DNA of 64,000 bases, from contig NZ_NEHO01000007.1 in assembly GCF_002113375.1 (NCBI RefSeq), positions 124,001 through 188,000 on the forward strand. Reading direction: 5' to 3'. The number at the start of each line of letters is the position of its first letter. Position 1 is the first letter of the stretch. Below, piece by piece: positions 19,443 to 29,905 of the stretch. Origin of the DNA: Pseudomonas sp. R37(2017). GTDB taxonomy: Bacteria > Pseudomonadota > Gammaproteobacteria > Pseudomonadales > Pseudomonadaceae. The notes beneath the pieces are model-generated. The model was given only the letters and a program-made list of their open reading frames with translations. It did no database searches and was not told the DNA's origin. The position numbers and the translations under genes were made by a program.

Positions 19443-21509
19443 TCAATGACTCACAGCAATCGCCTGATTGTTCATGATACGCGGAGTGAGGAACACCAGC
19501 AGCTCGGATTTTTTATCCGAGACCACATCACGCCGGAAAAGGCGGCCAAGATACGGCACATCGCCAAGAAATGGCACCTTATCTACAACCTTGCTCTGAG
19601 TATTTGAGAAAACCCCGCCAATGACGATGGTCTCGCCATCGTTGACCAGGACCTTGGCGTTGACCTCGTTTTTCTTGATGGGCGGTACATCCTGGACCTT
19701 GTTCAGGAAGTCCGGCTCGTCCTTGGTCACCTTGACGTCCATGATGATCCGGTTGTCGGGGGTGATCTGCGGCGTCACCTCCAGCGACAGCGAAGCCTCC
19801 TTGAACGACACCGAAGTCGCGCCGCTGGAACTGGCTTCCTGGTAGGGAATTTCGGTGCCCTTGAGGATTTTGGCGGTTTCCTTGTCGGACGTGACCACCT
19901 TGGGTTGCGAGACGATTTCCCCGTTGCCGGTTTTCTCCATGGCTGACAGCTCCAGATCCAGCAAGACGTTATCGGTGATGAACGCGATGCCGATTCCCGA
20001 AGTATTATTGGCCACACCCAAGTCGACGAACGGTGAGTTGGCGCTCGTACTGCCGGGCGTTCCGATGGTCGTCGAAGCATTGAGCCCGTTATTGACCCCG
20101 GAAGTGTTCCAGTTCCCCTTTCGCACCGAACCACCCCAACGCACCCCGAGGCTTTTGTCATAGTCGACGTTGGCTTCGACAATACGCGCCTCGATCATGA
20201 CCTGACGCACAGGGATATCCAGTTGCGTGACGATCCGGCGCAGTTCATCAAGCCGGTCCTGTGTCTGGTAGGCAATGATGTTGTTGGTGCGCTCATCGAC
20301 GGTGATCGACCCCCGCTCGTCGGGTTTCGCCTCGGCACTGGTCACAGACTGGAAGAGCTTGGCGATGTCCGCCGCCTTGGCATAATTCACTTGCAACAGC
20401 TCCCGGCGCAGCGGCGCCAGGTCGGCAATTTGCTTTTGTGACTCCAGCTCCTGACGCTCACGGGCAGCAATCTCATCGGCCGGCGCGACAAGCAGGACAT
20501 TGCCGACCTTGCGCTTGTCCAGCCCCTTGGTTTTCAGCACCAGATCCAGCGCCTGATCCCACGGCACGTTCTGCAGGCGTAAAGTGATGCCGCCCTGCAC
20601 CGTGTCGCTGGCGACCAGGTTGAGGTTGGTGAAGTCGGCGATCAGTTGCAGAACTGAACGCACATCGATGTCCTGGAAATTCAGCGAAAGCTTCTCGCCA
20701 CTGTAGGCCTGCTGACCGGCACTGCGCTTTTGCAGGTTGTCGACCGTCGCCGGGCGAACACTGACCGTAAGCTTGCTGTCAGTCTGATAGGTCGAATAAT
20801 CGAACGTGCCGCCGGGCTCGATGCTGATGGTGGCTCGATCGCCGCTCGCACTTGCATTGACAAACTGCACTGGCGTGGCGAAGTCCTTCACATCCAGACG
20901 CACGCGCAACGGCTCGGGCAATCGGGTCTTGGCAAACCCGACAAGGATCTTGCCGTCGCGCACCTGGATGTCGGGGGCAATTGAAGGATCCGACAAGTCG
21001 ATCAGCACATTGCCCTCGCCTTGTGTTCCTCGCTGAAAATCCACCCCCCGAATGGCCTTGCCTGGCGTCGCAGTGACTCGTGCCGGAACCGGCATTGCCG
21101 CGGCCACCGGCCTGGAGGTCGCCGACTCGACCCCCTGCCCGACAACCACCAGCAAATTGTTGCCTTCAATTCGCGAGTCGTACGGGGCCGACTGGTTCAG
21201 GTTGATGATCAACCGCGTACGATCACGGGTCTCCACCACCGTTGCACTGCGGGCATTTCCACCGCCGAGATCGCGAGTCTTGCTGGCCAGTTGACTGGCG
21301 ACACCCGGCAAATCCAGCGCAATCCGGGCCGGCGACGCCGTCGTGTAGCCATGGGGCACGGGAGGCGGCTCATCGAACGACAACTTCAACTCGACACGGT
21401 CTCCTGGCAGCGCGGCGACATCCAGCGCCTTGAGGTTGACCGCTTGAACCATCGGCGACATCAACGCTATCCATAGCGAAAGGCCGACGGCGGAGAAAAT
21501 CCTGTTCAT
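19443..21509 (-). CDS. pilQ: type IV pilus secretin
   Basis: This 688-residue outer-membrane secretin forms the pore for the type IV pilus. It has a signal peptide (1-23, ending VQA) and AMIN-type domains that bind peptidoglycan. An STN/N0-like domain follows ([20 protein letters not shown]). A secretin N-domain with the [11 protein letters not shown] region precedes the C-terminal secretin core, which ends [26 protein letters not shown]. It is the last pil gene of the cluster. Its start lies 13 bp after the pilP stop. Confidence 0.95.
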   Translation of the reverse strand: MNRIFSAVGLSLWIALMSPMVQAVNLKALDVAALPGDRVELKLSFDEPPPVPHGYTTASPARIALDLPGVASQLASKTRDLGGGNARSATVVETRDRTRLIINLNQSAPYDSRIEGNNLLVVVGQGVESATSRPVAAAMPVPARVTATPGKAIRGVDFQRGTQGEGNVLIDLSDPSIAPDIQVRDGKILVGFAKTRLPEPLRVRLDVKDFATPVQFVNASASGDRATISIEPGGTFDYSTYQTDSKLTVSVRPATVDNLQKRSAGQQAYSGEKLSLNFQDIDVRSVLQLIADFTNLNLVASDTVQGGITLRLQNVPWDQALDLVLKTKGLDKRKVGNVLLVAPADEIAARERQELESQKQIADLAPLRRELLQVNYAKAADIAKLFQSVTSAEAKPDERGSITVDERTNNIIAYQTQDRLDELRRIVTQLDIPVRQVMIEARIVEANVDYDKSLGVRWGGSVRKGNWNTSGVNNGLNASTTIGTPGSTSANSPFVDLGVANNTSGIGIAFITDNVLLDLELSAMEKTGNGEIVSQPKVVTSDKETAKILKGTEIPYQEASSSGATSVSFKEASLSLEVTPQITPDNRIIMDVKVTKDEPDFLNKVQDVPPIKKNEVNAKVLVNDGETIVIGGVFSNTQSKVVDKVPFLGDVPYLGRLFRRDVVSDKKSELLVFLTPRIMNNQAIAVSH

Positions 21510-21522
21510 TATTCGAGTTCCA

Positions 21523-22050
21523 CTATGAGTGTTCTTTCAAAGGGATGGTCCGGGAACGCTCCAGCCACGCGCCCTGACCATCTGGGACAATTTCAACCAC
21601 ATCGACCTGCGTGCTGCTGATCGCAACGATTCGTCCGTCATTACGCCCAAGGAAATCACCGACTTTCAGCCGGTGCACCCCGCCAGCCCCGCGCAACAGG
21701 GCATAGGAGCCCGTTGCATTGGAAAGGGTGCCGACCATTTCAAACTGCTCGATATTGAAACCTTCGAGGTATTGCCTGACCCGATCAGGGTCGGGCCTGA
21801 CGTCATGCGACCCCTTGCGGCGAGCCGCCGGATCAGTGCTGATCTGCGGCGAAAACGGACTGCGCAGATTCGCCGCGTCATAGGTGAACGCCGGGTAAGA
21901 CCGAAATACCGGCATTGGTTCAATCCTGCCCGGCCCGCGCAAACGCATTTCGCTCATGTACGCGTCCAGATCGTCGTAGTCTTCGCCCGCGCCACAACCG
22001 GACAGAGCGGACAGCAGCGCCATCGCCGAAAAACAACGTGCCAGACTCAT
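21523..22050 (-). CDS. pilP: type IV pilus inner-membrane lipoprotein PilP
   Basis: This 175-residue lipoprotein has a short signal ending in the lipobox LSGC (Cys near residue 19). A disordered Pro-rich linker and a C-terminal beta domain (MVGTLSNATGSYALLRGAGG..VKVGDFLGRNDG-like) follow. PilP bridges the PilN/PilO inner-membrane ring to the PilQ secretin. The start overlaps the pilO stop by 4 nt. Confidence 0.94.
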   Translation of the reverse strand: MSLARCFSAMALLSALSGCGAGEDYDDLDAYMSEMRLRGPGRIEPMPVFRSYPAFTYDAANLRSPFSPQISTDPAARRKGSHDVRPDPDRVRQYLEGFNIEQFEMVGTLSNATGSYALLRGAGGVHRLKVGDFLGRNDGRIVAISSTQVDVVEIVPDGQGAWLERSRTIPLKEHS

Positions 22051-22670
22051 TGATCCTGCCCCTTGTCGCTGTAGCGATAGGTCTTGGCGAGGATGCTCAA
22101 GCGCAGTTTTGGAGCTCCCTGGGGGCTGACCGGAGCAAGGTCGAAATCGTGCAAGGTGACGATTCGCGGCAACCCGGCCACACCACTGACGAAGGTGGCC
22201 AGGTCGTGGTAATCGCCGGTGACCGTGATCTGGATCGGCAGCTCGACATAGAACGGCTGGGCAACCTCTGGCAGCAACTTGATCTCTTCAAACTCAAGGC
22301 CGCTGCCCAGACCGGTACGCGTGATGTCTTCCAGCAAGCCAGGCACCTCGGTGTCGCCGGGCAGTTGCCGCAACAGCGCATCGAAAGTGCTCTCCATCTC
22401 CTGCAATTGCCGGGTGTAGAGATCCAGATTCGCGGCCATGCGAGTTTTATCAGCGAACTGCCCCTTGAGCATCGACTCCTCCTCTCGCTTGAGATCGAGC
22501 TCGCTCTCAAGATCGCGAGTGGAAAAGTTGTAGCCCAGCGCCAGCACCACAAGCATGAGCAAAGCGGCCACCAGAAACTTGATCGCCGGCGGCCAGGTGC
22601 CCATGTTGCTGGTATCCAGCTCATTGATATCGATCTTGCGCAGCTCTTCGAACCACTCGGATGGACTCAT
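22047..22670 (-). CDS. pilO: type IV pilus alignment protein PilO
   Basis: This 207-residue bitopic membrane protein has a cytoplasmic N-terminus and one helix (FLVAALLMLVVLALGY, about 31-46). A coiled coil and a periplasmic ferredoxin-like fold follow. It forms a heterodimer with PilN in the alignment subcomplex. It overlaps pilN and pilP by 4 nt each (ATGA), showing strict translational coupling. Confidence 0.94.
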   Translation of the reverse strand: MSPSEWFEELRKIDINELDTSNMGTWPPAIKFLVAALLMLVVLALGYNFSTRDLESELDLKREEESMLKGQFADKTRMAANLDLYTRQLQEMESTFDALLRQLPGDTEVPGLLEDITRTGLGSGLEFEEIKLLPEVAQPFYVELPIQITVTGDYHDLATFVSGVAGLPRIVTLHDFDLAPVSPQGAPKLRLSILAKTYRYSDKGQDQ

Positions 22671-23232
22671 TTGCCTTCCTCCGGTGCCAAGGGCCGAGTC
22701 TGGCGAACGGTCAATTGGAAGACATTGGCCTGCTCGACCTGGCCGGCAGCTGCGGCCTTGACTTCGGTCAGGCTCGGCGCATCGAACCAGTCCGATGCCT
22801 CGAGATTGCGCATCAAGTCTGAAACACGGTTGTTGGATTGCGCGGCGCCGCTGATGGACAAGGTCTTTTCAGTCATTTTCACTTCGGTGAAATACACGCC
22901 GTCAGGCAGGGCTCGCGCCAACTGGTCAAATATTCGCCCGCTGATTGGGCGGTTGCCTTGCAGGTCCTGGATGATGCGCATGCGCTCGACCAGTTGCTGA
23001 CGACGCGCCTTGAGATCATTGATCTGTGCGATTCGCTCATCGACCACGGTGATTTGCTTGCCGATATAGTCGTTACGGGCGACTTGCCGATCGATGGCAC
23101 CGCCGATGACCTGGTTGGCAACCAGCACCGCCCCCATAGTGCCCACCGTTGCAGCCACCAGAACCAGCAGGAAGCGCTTGCGGCGGGCTTCACGCCGCTC
23201 TTCGCGCCAAGGTAAAAGGTTGATCCGTGCCA

Positions 23233-23233
<1 letters not shown>
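22667..23233 (-). CDS. pilN: type IV pilus alignment protein PilN
   Basis: This 188-residue bitopic protein begins MARINLLPWREERREARRKR, the conserved cytoplasmic tail that binds the groove of PilM. One membrane helix (about 21-40) and a periplasmic domain related to PilO follow. I chose ATG at 23233, which overlaps the pilM stop by one base (TGATG); a TTG one codon earlier is unlikely. Confidence 0.94.
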
Positions 23234-24318
<1,085 letters not shown>

Positions 24319-24504
24319 TTACGGACTATGCAATGTCCATTGCGTTCAATCCGCCCGTCTTGACAGAGGCGCCAACCACGCTCCCGATCAGAAAAATGCT
24401 TATAATGCCCAGCGTTTTTTTCCGCATTTGCTCAAGCGCGGGTCGTTCTCATTTAGCTTGAGCCCTGTTGCCCAATTCATTTTTGCCCTGGATGTCCAAA
24501 AGCC

Positions 24505-26946
24505 TTGATTCGTCTGCTGAAGTTTTTCGGTTGGTCCATCGTCGCGGTTTTCTGCGGACTCCTTCTGGGTCTGAGCGGGGCGTACCTCTACCTTAGTCCC
24601 GGGCTGCCGTCCGTGGAGGCGCTGAGAAGCATCCAGTTGCAGATCCCTTTGCGGGTCTACAGCAGCGATAACAAGTTGATCGCAGAATTCGGCGAAATGC
24701 GCCGCACACCGATCCGTTTCGCCGACATTCCCCCCAACTTCATCAATGCGTTACTAAGTGCTGAAGACGACAATTTCGCCAATCACTACGGTGTCGATCC
24801 GAGCAGCCTGATGCGTGCCGCGACCCAGCTGGTCAAAAGCGGACACATCCAGTCCGGCGGCAGCACGATCACCATGCAGGTGGCGAAGAACTTCTTCCTG
24901 ACCAGCGAACGCAGCTTCTCGCGCAAGACCACCGAAATCCTCCTTGCCTTGCAGATCGAACGGCAGTTGACCAAGGACGAGATCCTCGAGCTGTACGTCA
25001 ACAAGATCTACCTGGGTAACCGTGCGTACGGCATCGAGGCGGCGGCGCAGGTCTATTACGGCAAATCGATCCGCGATGTCAGCCTGGCGCAGATGGCGAT
25101 GATCGCCGGCCTGCCCAAGGCGCCGTCACGCTTCAACCCGCTGGCCAACCCGGCGCGCAGCAAGGAGCGTCGCGACTGGATCCTGGGGCGCATGTACAAG
25201 CTCGGAAAAATCAGCGAGGCCGACTACACCGCGGCGATCAACGAACCGCTGAACGCCAGCTATCACGTGCCGACTCCGGAAGTGAACGCGCCATACATCG
25301 CCGAAATGGCCCGCGCCGAAATGGTCGGGCGTTATGGCAGCGACGCCTATACCGAAGGCTTCCGCGTCACCACCACGGTGCCAAGCGACCTCCAGGAACT
25401 GGCAAACACCGCGGTCCACGAAGGCCTGATGACCTACGACCAGCGCCACGGCTATCGCGGCCCCGAGTCGCGGCTGCCGGGCAAGACTCGCGAAGCCTGG
25501 GCGATCGAGCTGACCAAGCAACGCACCATCAGCGGCCTTGAACCGGCCATCGTGACCCAGGTCGACAAGAACGGCCTGCAAGTACTGACCCGCACCGGCC
25601 AGGAACACGTGAGCTGGGACTCCATGAAGTGGGCCCGGCCGTTCTTGAACACCAACAGCATGGGCGCCAATCCGAAACAACCATCGGACGTAGCCCAGGT
25701 CGGCGACCTGATTCGCGTGCAGCGCCAGGCGGACAACTCGCTGAAGTTCTGCCAGATCCCGCAGGCCCAGGGCGCGCTGGTGTCCCTGGACCCGCAGAAC
25801 GGTGCCATTCGCTCGCTGGTCGGCGGTTTCGCCTTCGAGCAGAGCAACTACAACCGCGCACTGCAGGCCAAGCGCCAGCCGGGATCGAGCTTCAAGCCGT
25901 TCGTCTACGCCGCCGCCCTGGATAACGGCTACACCGCCTCCAGCCTGGTGAACGATGCACCGATCGTGTTCGTCGACGAGTACCTGGACAAAGTCTGGCG
26001 TCCGAAGAATGACACCAACACCTTCCTCGGCCCGATTCGTCTGCGTGAAGCGCTGTACAAGTCGCGCAACCTGGTGTCGATCCGCTTGCTGCAAGCGATG
26101 GGTGTAGGCAAGACCATCGACTACATCACTCGCTTCGGCTTCAACAAGCAGGACCTGCCGCCCAACCTGTCCCTGGCGCTGGGCACCGCGACCCTGACGC
26201 CAATGGAGATCGCCACCGGCTGGAGCACCTTCGCCAACGGCGGCTACAAGATCACCCCCTACATCATCGACAAGATCGAAAGCCGCAACGGCGACACGCT
26301 GTTCGTCGCCAACCCGCCGAGCGTGCCTCAGGGCGGCGCTGCCAGCGACGGTATTGCCGCACCAGCCCCACAAGCCTTCACGGTCAACGCAACACCGGGT
26401 GAGGTCCCGGGTACTACGCCGATGCCACAAGCACCCGCCGTGGCCGAACGCGTCGTTGACGGGCGCACCACGTACATCCTCAACAGCATGCTCGAGGACG
26501 TGATCAAGCTCGGCACCGGCCGCCGCGCACTGGCCCTGGGTCGCCCTGACATCGCCGGCAAGACCGGTACGACCAACGAGTCCAAGGATGCCTGGTTCTC
26601 CGGCTACAACGCCGATTACGTGACGACCGTGTGGACCGGTTTCGATCAACCGGAAAGCCTGGGCCGCAAGGAGTTCGGCGGCACCGTCGCGCTGCCGATC
26701 TGGATGAACTACATGGGCGCCGCGCTCAAAGGCAAGCCACCGCATACACAACCGGAGCCGGAAGGCATCCTCAGCCTGCGAGTCGACCCGATCAGCGGCC
26801 GCGCAGCCACCCCGGGCACACCAGGGGCCTACTTCGAACTGTTCAAGGCCGAAGATACGCCTCCGTCGGTCAACGAACTGAGCAATGGCTCGGCACCGGG
26901 CAGCCCGCTGCCGGCGGATGAAGCGGCGCCGATCGACCTCTTCTGA
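24505..26946 (+). CDS. ponA: penicillin-binding protein 1A (bifunctional)
   Basis: This 813-residue membrane-anchored peptidoglycan synthase has an N-terminal helix at about 8-30. The GT51 glycosyltransferase domain carries catalytic Glu in AEDDNFANHYG and GGSTITMQVAKN. An OB-like insert precedes the transpeptidase domain, which has SxxK at Ser461-Lys464, KSRN as the SxN motif and KTG at 686-688. The start is TTG at 24505, the first codon giving the conserved IRLLKFFGW N-terminus. TATAAT lies at 24401-24406 and a TTGACA at 24360-24365, but they are too far apart to form one promoter. An intrinsic terminator follows at 26961. Confidence 0.95.
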   Translation: MIRLLKFFGWSIVAVFCGLLLGLSGAYLYLSPGLPSVEALRSIQLQIPLRVYSSDNKLIAEFGEMRRTPIRFADIPPNFINALLSAEDDNFANHYGVDPSSLMRAATQLVKSGHIQSGGSTITMQVAKNFFLTSERSFSRKTTEILLALQIERQLTKDEILELYVNKIYLGNRAYGIEAAAQVYYGKSIRDVSLAQMAMIAGLPKAPSRFNPLANPARSKERRDWILGRMYKLGKISEADYTAAINEPLNASYHVPTPEVNAPYIAEMARAEMVGRYGSDAYTEGFRVTTTVPSDLQELANTAVHEGLMTYDQRHGYRGPESRLPGKTREAWAIELTKQRTISGLEPAIVTQVDKNGLQVLTRTGQEHVSWDSMKWARPFLNTNSMGANPKQPSDVAQVGDLIRVQRQADNSLKFCQIPQAQGALVSLDPQNGAIRSLVGGFAFEQSNYNRALQAKRQPGSSFKPFVYAAALDNGYTASSLVNDAPIVFVDEYLDKVWRPKNDTNTFLGPIRLREALYKSRNLVSIRLLQAMGVGKTIDYITRFGFNKQDLPPNLSLALGTATLTPMEIATGWSTFANGGYKITPYIIDKIESRNGDTLFVANPPSVPQGGAASDGIAAPAPQAFTVNATPGEVPGTTPMPQAPAVAERVVDGRTTYILNSMLEDVIKLGTGRRALALGRPDIAGKTGTTNESKDAWFSGYNADYVTTVWTGFDQPESLGRKEFGGTVALPIWMNYMGAALKGKPPHTQPEPEGILSLRVDPISGRAATPGTPGAYFELFKAEDTPPSVNELSNGSAPGSPLPADEAAPIDLF

Positions 26947-26960
26947 TTCCGGCAAGATTG

Positions 26961-26998
26961 AAAAGCCCCGCCTTCGAGAGAAGCGCGGGGCTTTTTTT
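26961..26998 (+). terminator. intrinsic terminator of ponA
   Basis: AAAAGCCCCGC and GCGGGGCTTTTTTT form a strong GC stem ending in a T-run 14 bp after the ponA stop. The leading A-run means it may work weakly in the other direction too. Confidence 0.9.
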
Positions 26999-27074
26999 GC
27001 CTGACCGCTTTGCATCGATTAAACCCGCCTGCTCGCGAAGGCGCCGGTGCAAGCAACACAAAACCCCGAGGCAT

Positions 27075-27107
27075 AAAAAAGCCCCGACTCTCACAAGCCG
27101 GGGCTTT
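27075..27107 (-). terminator. intrinsic terminator of maeB
   Basis: On the minus strand AAAGCCCCGGC..GTCGGGGCTTTTTT forms a GC-rich stem followed by six T residues, shortly after the maeB stop at 27129. A half-REP fragment (CCTGCTCGCGAAGGCG, near 27027-27042) lies between the two convergent terminators. Confidence 0.88.
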
Positions 27108-27128
27108 CAATTGAAGCGCTACAACGGC

Positions 27129-28397
27129 TTAGCCGTTGAACACGTCATCCACGCTTTTGAGCGGGTAGTTCTTCGGATACGGCAGGGTCGCCACACCGGT
27201 CTCGATAGCGGCTTTCGCCACAGCATCGGAGATCACGGTGATCAAGCGAGCATCCATTGGCTTCGGAATGATGTACTCACGACCGAATTCCAGCTTGATG
27301 CCGCCATAGGCGTCGCACACTTCCTGAGGCACCGGCAGCTTGGCCAGTTCACGCAGGGCGTTGGCCGCAGCCACTTTCATTTCTTCGTTGATGCGCTTGG
27401 CGCGAACGTCCAGGGCACCACGGAAGATGAACGGGAAGCCCAGTACGTTGTTGACCTGGTTCGGGTAGTCGGAACGACCGGTGGCCATGATCACGTCGCT
27501 ACGGGTAGCGTGTGCCAGCTCCGGGGAGATTTCCGGATCAGGGTTCGAGCACGCGAACACGATCGGGTTGGCCGCCATGGACAGCAGGCCTTCAGGGCTC
27601 AGCAGGTTCGGGCCCGACAGGCCTACGAACACGTCAGCGCCTTGCAGGGCGTCAGCCAGGGTGCGCTTGTCGGTCGCATGAGCGAACACGGCCTTGTACT
27701 GGTTCAGGTCGTCACGGCCGGAGTGGATCACACCGGTACGGTCAACCATGTAGATGTTTTCGATGTTGGCGCCCATGCTCACCAGCAACTTCATGCAGGA
27801 GATGGCGGCAGCACCGGCACCCAGGCAGACGATCTTGGCTTGCGGCAGGGTTTTGCCAGCGATTTCCAGGGCGTTGATCATGCCGGCGGCGGTCACGATG
27901 GCGGTACCGTGCTGGTCATCGTGGAATACCGGAATATCGCACTGCTCGATCAGAGCGCGTTCGATTTCAAAGCACTCGGGTGCCTTGATGTCTTCCAGGT
28001 TGATGCCACCGAAGGTGATGGAGATGCGCTTGACGGTGTCGATGAAGGCCTGCGGGCTTTCGGAGTCGACTTCGATGTCGAAAACGTCGATGCCGGCGAA
28101 GCGCTTGAACAGTACGCCTTTACCTTCCATCACCGGCTTGGAAGCCAATGGGCCGAGGTTACCCAGGCCGAGAATCGCGGTGCCATCGGAAATGACTGCA
28201 ACCAGGTTGCCTTTGCCGGTGTACTTGTAGGCCAGCTCAGGATCGCGGGCGATCTCGCGTACTGGTTCGGCTACACCCGGGCTGTAGGCCAGCGACAGGT
28301 CGCGAGCGGTAGCAGTGGCCTTGGTGAGCTCGACACTCAGCTTACCTGGACGAGGATTGGCGTGATATTCGAGAGCGGCAGTTTTCAGATCAGACAT
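27129..28397 (-). CDS. maeB: NAD(P)-dependent malic enzyme, short form
   Basis: This 422-residue enzyme oxidatively decarboxylates malate to pyruvate. The N-terminal malic domain has YSPGVAEP and NLVAVISDGTAILGLGNLGP. The metal/substrate region is FHDDQHGTAIV and the cofactor motif is VCLGAGAAAIS. Length stops where the malic domains end, so the C-terminal phosphotransacetylase-like domain of E. coli MaeB is absent; this short form is common in Pseudomonas. I chose ATG at 28397 (MSDLKTAALEYH). The cofactor preference is not certain from sequence. It is monocistronic with its own terminator. Confidence 0.92.
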   Translation of the reverse strand: MSDLKTAALEYHANPRPGKLSVELTKATATARDLSLAYSPGVAEPVREIARDPELAYKYTGKGNLVAVISDGTAILGLGNLGPLASKPVMEGKGVLFKRFAGIDVFDIEVDSESPQAFIDTVKRISITFGGINLEDIKAPECFEIERALIEQCDIPVFHDDQHGTAIVTAAGMINALEIAGKTLPQAKIVCLGAGAAAISCMKLLVSMGANIENIYMVDRTGVIHSGRDDLNQYKAVFAHATDKRTLADALQGADVFVGLSGPNLLSPEGLLSMAANPIVFACSNPDPEISPELAHATRSDVIMATGRSDYPNQVNNVLGFPFIFRGALDVRAKRINEEMKVAAANALRELAKLPVPQEVCDAYGGIKLEFGREYIIPKPMDARLITVISDAVAKAAIETGVATLPYPKNYPLKSVDDVFNG

Positions 28398-28580
28398 TTT
28401 GGCATTCCGCTTTTTACTGTTGGACAGACTGGTCAGCGAGGATACGCGCCTCGCAAAGTCCCCACAAGACTGACGGGTCACCCCTGTCAAGCGCCCGGCC
28501 CTACGACTTTGGGCCAAGAGCCACGGCACACAAGGGCTAGACTGTTCACAATCGGAAGAAAAAATGTCTACAATTTTTTA

Positions 28581-29369
28581 TCACTGCGCCACTTGAAGCA
28601 TTGCCGGGTCGGTCAATGGCAACATCCAGCGTGCCTGGCCACTCTTGAGACCGCCTTTGCGCGAGCGATCCAATACCCAGCCGCGCGCCTCTACCTGCTT
28701 GCCCTCGAGGCCTTCCAGGGAATTCATATCGAAACGCGTCAGTAGATTGGGTGCAACGCGCAATACAACCGAGTCCTGCAATTCGATCCAAACCCCACCG
28801 CGATTGCGCTGCACCTTGCTCACACGACCGCTGAGCACGGCAAAACCGGAAGTGGATATCTGCTCCGCTTTCAGTACAGGTGACTGCCGCCACAACCCCA
28901 GGCCAGCCTGGCGCGCACTGCGCTCAGCCGCTTGCTGACAGGCGACCAAATCGACGTTCGGTGCCACGGCCACCAGAAAACCCAGGCCTTCGGCGAGCAT
29001 TTGCGCTTCGAGGTTGGCGCCATCGGCACCGTAGACATGGGCCAGAGTGCGGCCGTAATGGTCTTGGCTTTCTTTACCCGGCAGCAAGCCAACCTGACCG
29101 TCGCTCGCCGCCACCAGGGCTTCGAGGCGTTTGCGCGCGGCCACGGCGAACGGCTCGTCGGAACGGCCCTTCTTGCCCAGTTCCGGGGTGTTCAAGCCAA
29201 TCATGCGCACGTTGCGGCCATCGCTCAGGCGCAGGGTGTCACCATCCACCACCCGCTGCACCGCGACGGGCGCCAGGTCGCCTGGCGTCGGGCAAAAGGC
29301 CTGGGCGCCAGACAGCCAAATCGCGGACACAAAAAAGGCGCCCGCGAGGGACGCCTTTTTCATCAGCAT
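28581..29369 (-). CDS. secreted thermonuclease (SNase)-family protein
   Basis: About 262 residues. The hydrophobic signal peptide ends at SGAQA just before the mature Cys. The staphylococcal-nuclease fold follows: RVVDGDTLRL, then RMIGLNTPELG carrying the Arg and Glu of the active site, and YGRTLAHVY with the second Arg. An extra C-terminal OB-like domain (GRVSKVQRNRGGVWIELQD) extends it beyond a simple SNase. A periplasmic or extracellular nuclease acting on DNA/RNA is inferred. The start could be 29369 or 29363. It is downstream of rpmE by about 35 bp. Confidence 0.82.
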   Translation of the reverse strand: MLMKKASLAGAFFVSAIWLSGAQAFCPTPGDLAPVAVQRVVDGDTLRLSDGRNVRMIGLNTPELGKKGRSDEPFAVAARKRLEALVAASDGQVGLLPGKESQDHYGRTLAHVYGADGANLEAQMLAEGLGFLVAVAPNVDLVACQQAAERSARQAGLGLWRQSPVLKAEQISTSGFAVLSGRVSKVQRNRGGVWIELQDSVVLRVAPNLLTRFDMNSLEGLEGKQVEARGWVLDRSRKGGLKSGQARWMLPLTDPAMLQVAQ

Positions 29370-29404
29370 GGAAAAACCGCAGTGGCTTCCCAAGTTGATC
29401 GGCC

Positions 29405-29623
29405 TTAGGCCTTTTTCGCGCCGAAAGCACCGAAACGGTCGGCGAACTTCTGTACGCGACCACCGGTGTCCAGAGTCTTCTGCTTACCGGTGTAGAACGG
29501 GTGGCATTCGTTGCAAACGTCGATCGCCAGGGCTTTGCCGAAGGTCGAACGGGTTTCGAACTTGTTGCCGCAGCTGCAGGTAACAGCAACTGCTGGGTAT
29601 TCTGGATGGATATCAGCTTTCAT
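29405..29623 (-). CDS. rpmE: 50S ribosomal protein L31, zinc-binding form
   Basis: This 72-residue protein has the paired Cys sites CSC near residue 16-18 and CNEC near 37-40 that bind zinc in the C+ form of L31. It begins [10 protein letters not shown], the family signature. GAGGAAA-type ribosome site upstream. The C-terminus is Lys/Ala rich. A candidate promoter lies at 29694-29721. Confidence 0.97.
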   Translation of the reverse strand: MKADIHPEYPAVAVTCSCGNKFETRSTFGKALAIDVCNECHPFYTGKQKTLDTGGRVQKFADRFGAFGAKKA

Positions 29624-29693
29624 GGTGTTTTCCTCAGGCTAGCGTGCCGCCACCCAACACTATTGTTAAGTACCGCACGTAATTAGGCCGCGG

Positions 29694-29721
29694 ATTCTAC
29701 CAGACAATCCCATTCACGCAA
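29694..29721 (-). promoter_or_regulatory. candidate rpmE promoter
   Basis: On the minus strand TTGCGT (29716-29721) and TAGAAT (29694-29699) are separated by 16 nt. The -10 matches five of six consensus bases and the -35 is weaker. It would give a leader of about 65 nt before rpmE. Confidence 0.45.
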
Positions 29722-29772
29722 GCTGTCGCTTCTACCGACCGTCTGCTAGGCTCCCGGCCCAATACGCGATCC

Positions 29773-29865
29773 CCTGTAGGAGCGAGCATGCTCGCGAAAG
29801 CGGTCTGCCAGCCACCGCAATGTCGACTGCAAGATTGCTATCGCGAGCATGCTCGCTCCTACAGG
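29773..29865. repeat. REP doublet (REPIN), GTAGG subtype
   Basis: The arms CCTGTAGGAGCGAGCATGCT and the inverted AGCATGCTCGCTCCTACAGG both carry the GTAGG and GCATGC variants. It is located between divergent rpmE and priA, 40 bp before the priA start. Confidence 0.9.
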
Positions 29866-29905
29866 CTGTAGTCACGCCCCTAATTGTTTTGATCGAGATC
29901 CCCGC

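Noticed and set aside
25126..27015. A 629-codon open frame antisense to ponA
   Set aside because: PonA motifs are complete on the plus strand; the antisense frame is His/Gly/Val-rich shadow sequence.
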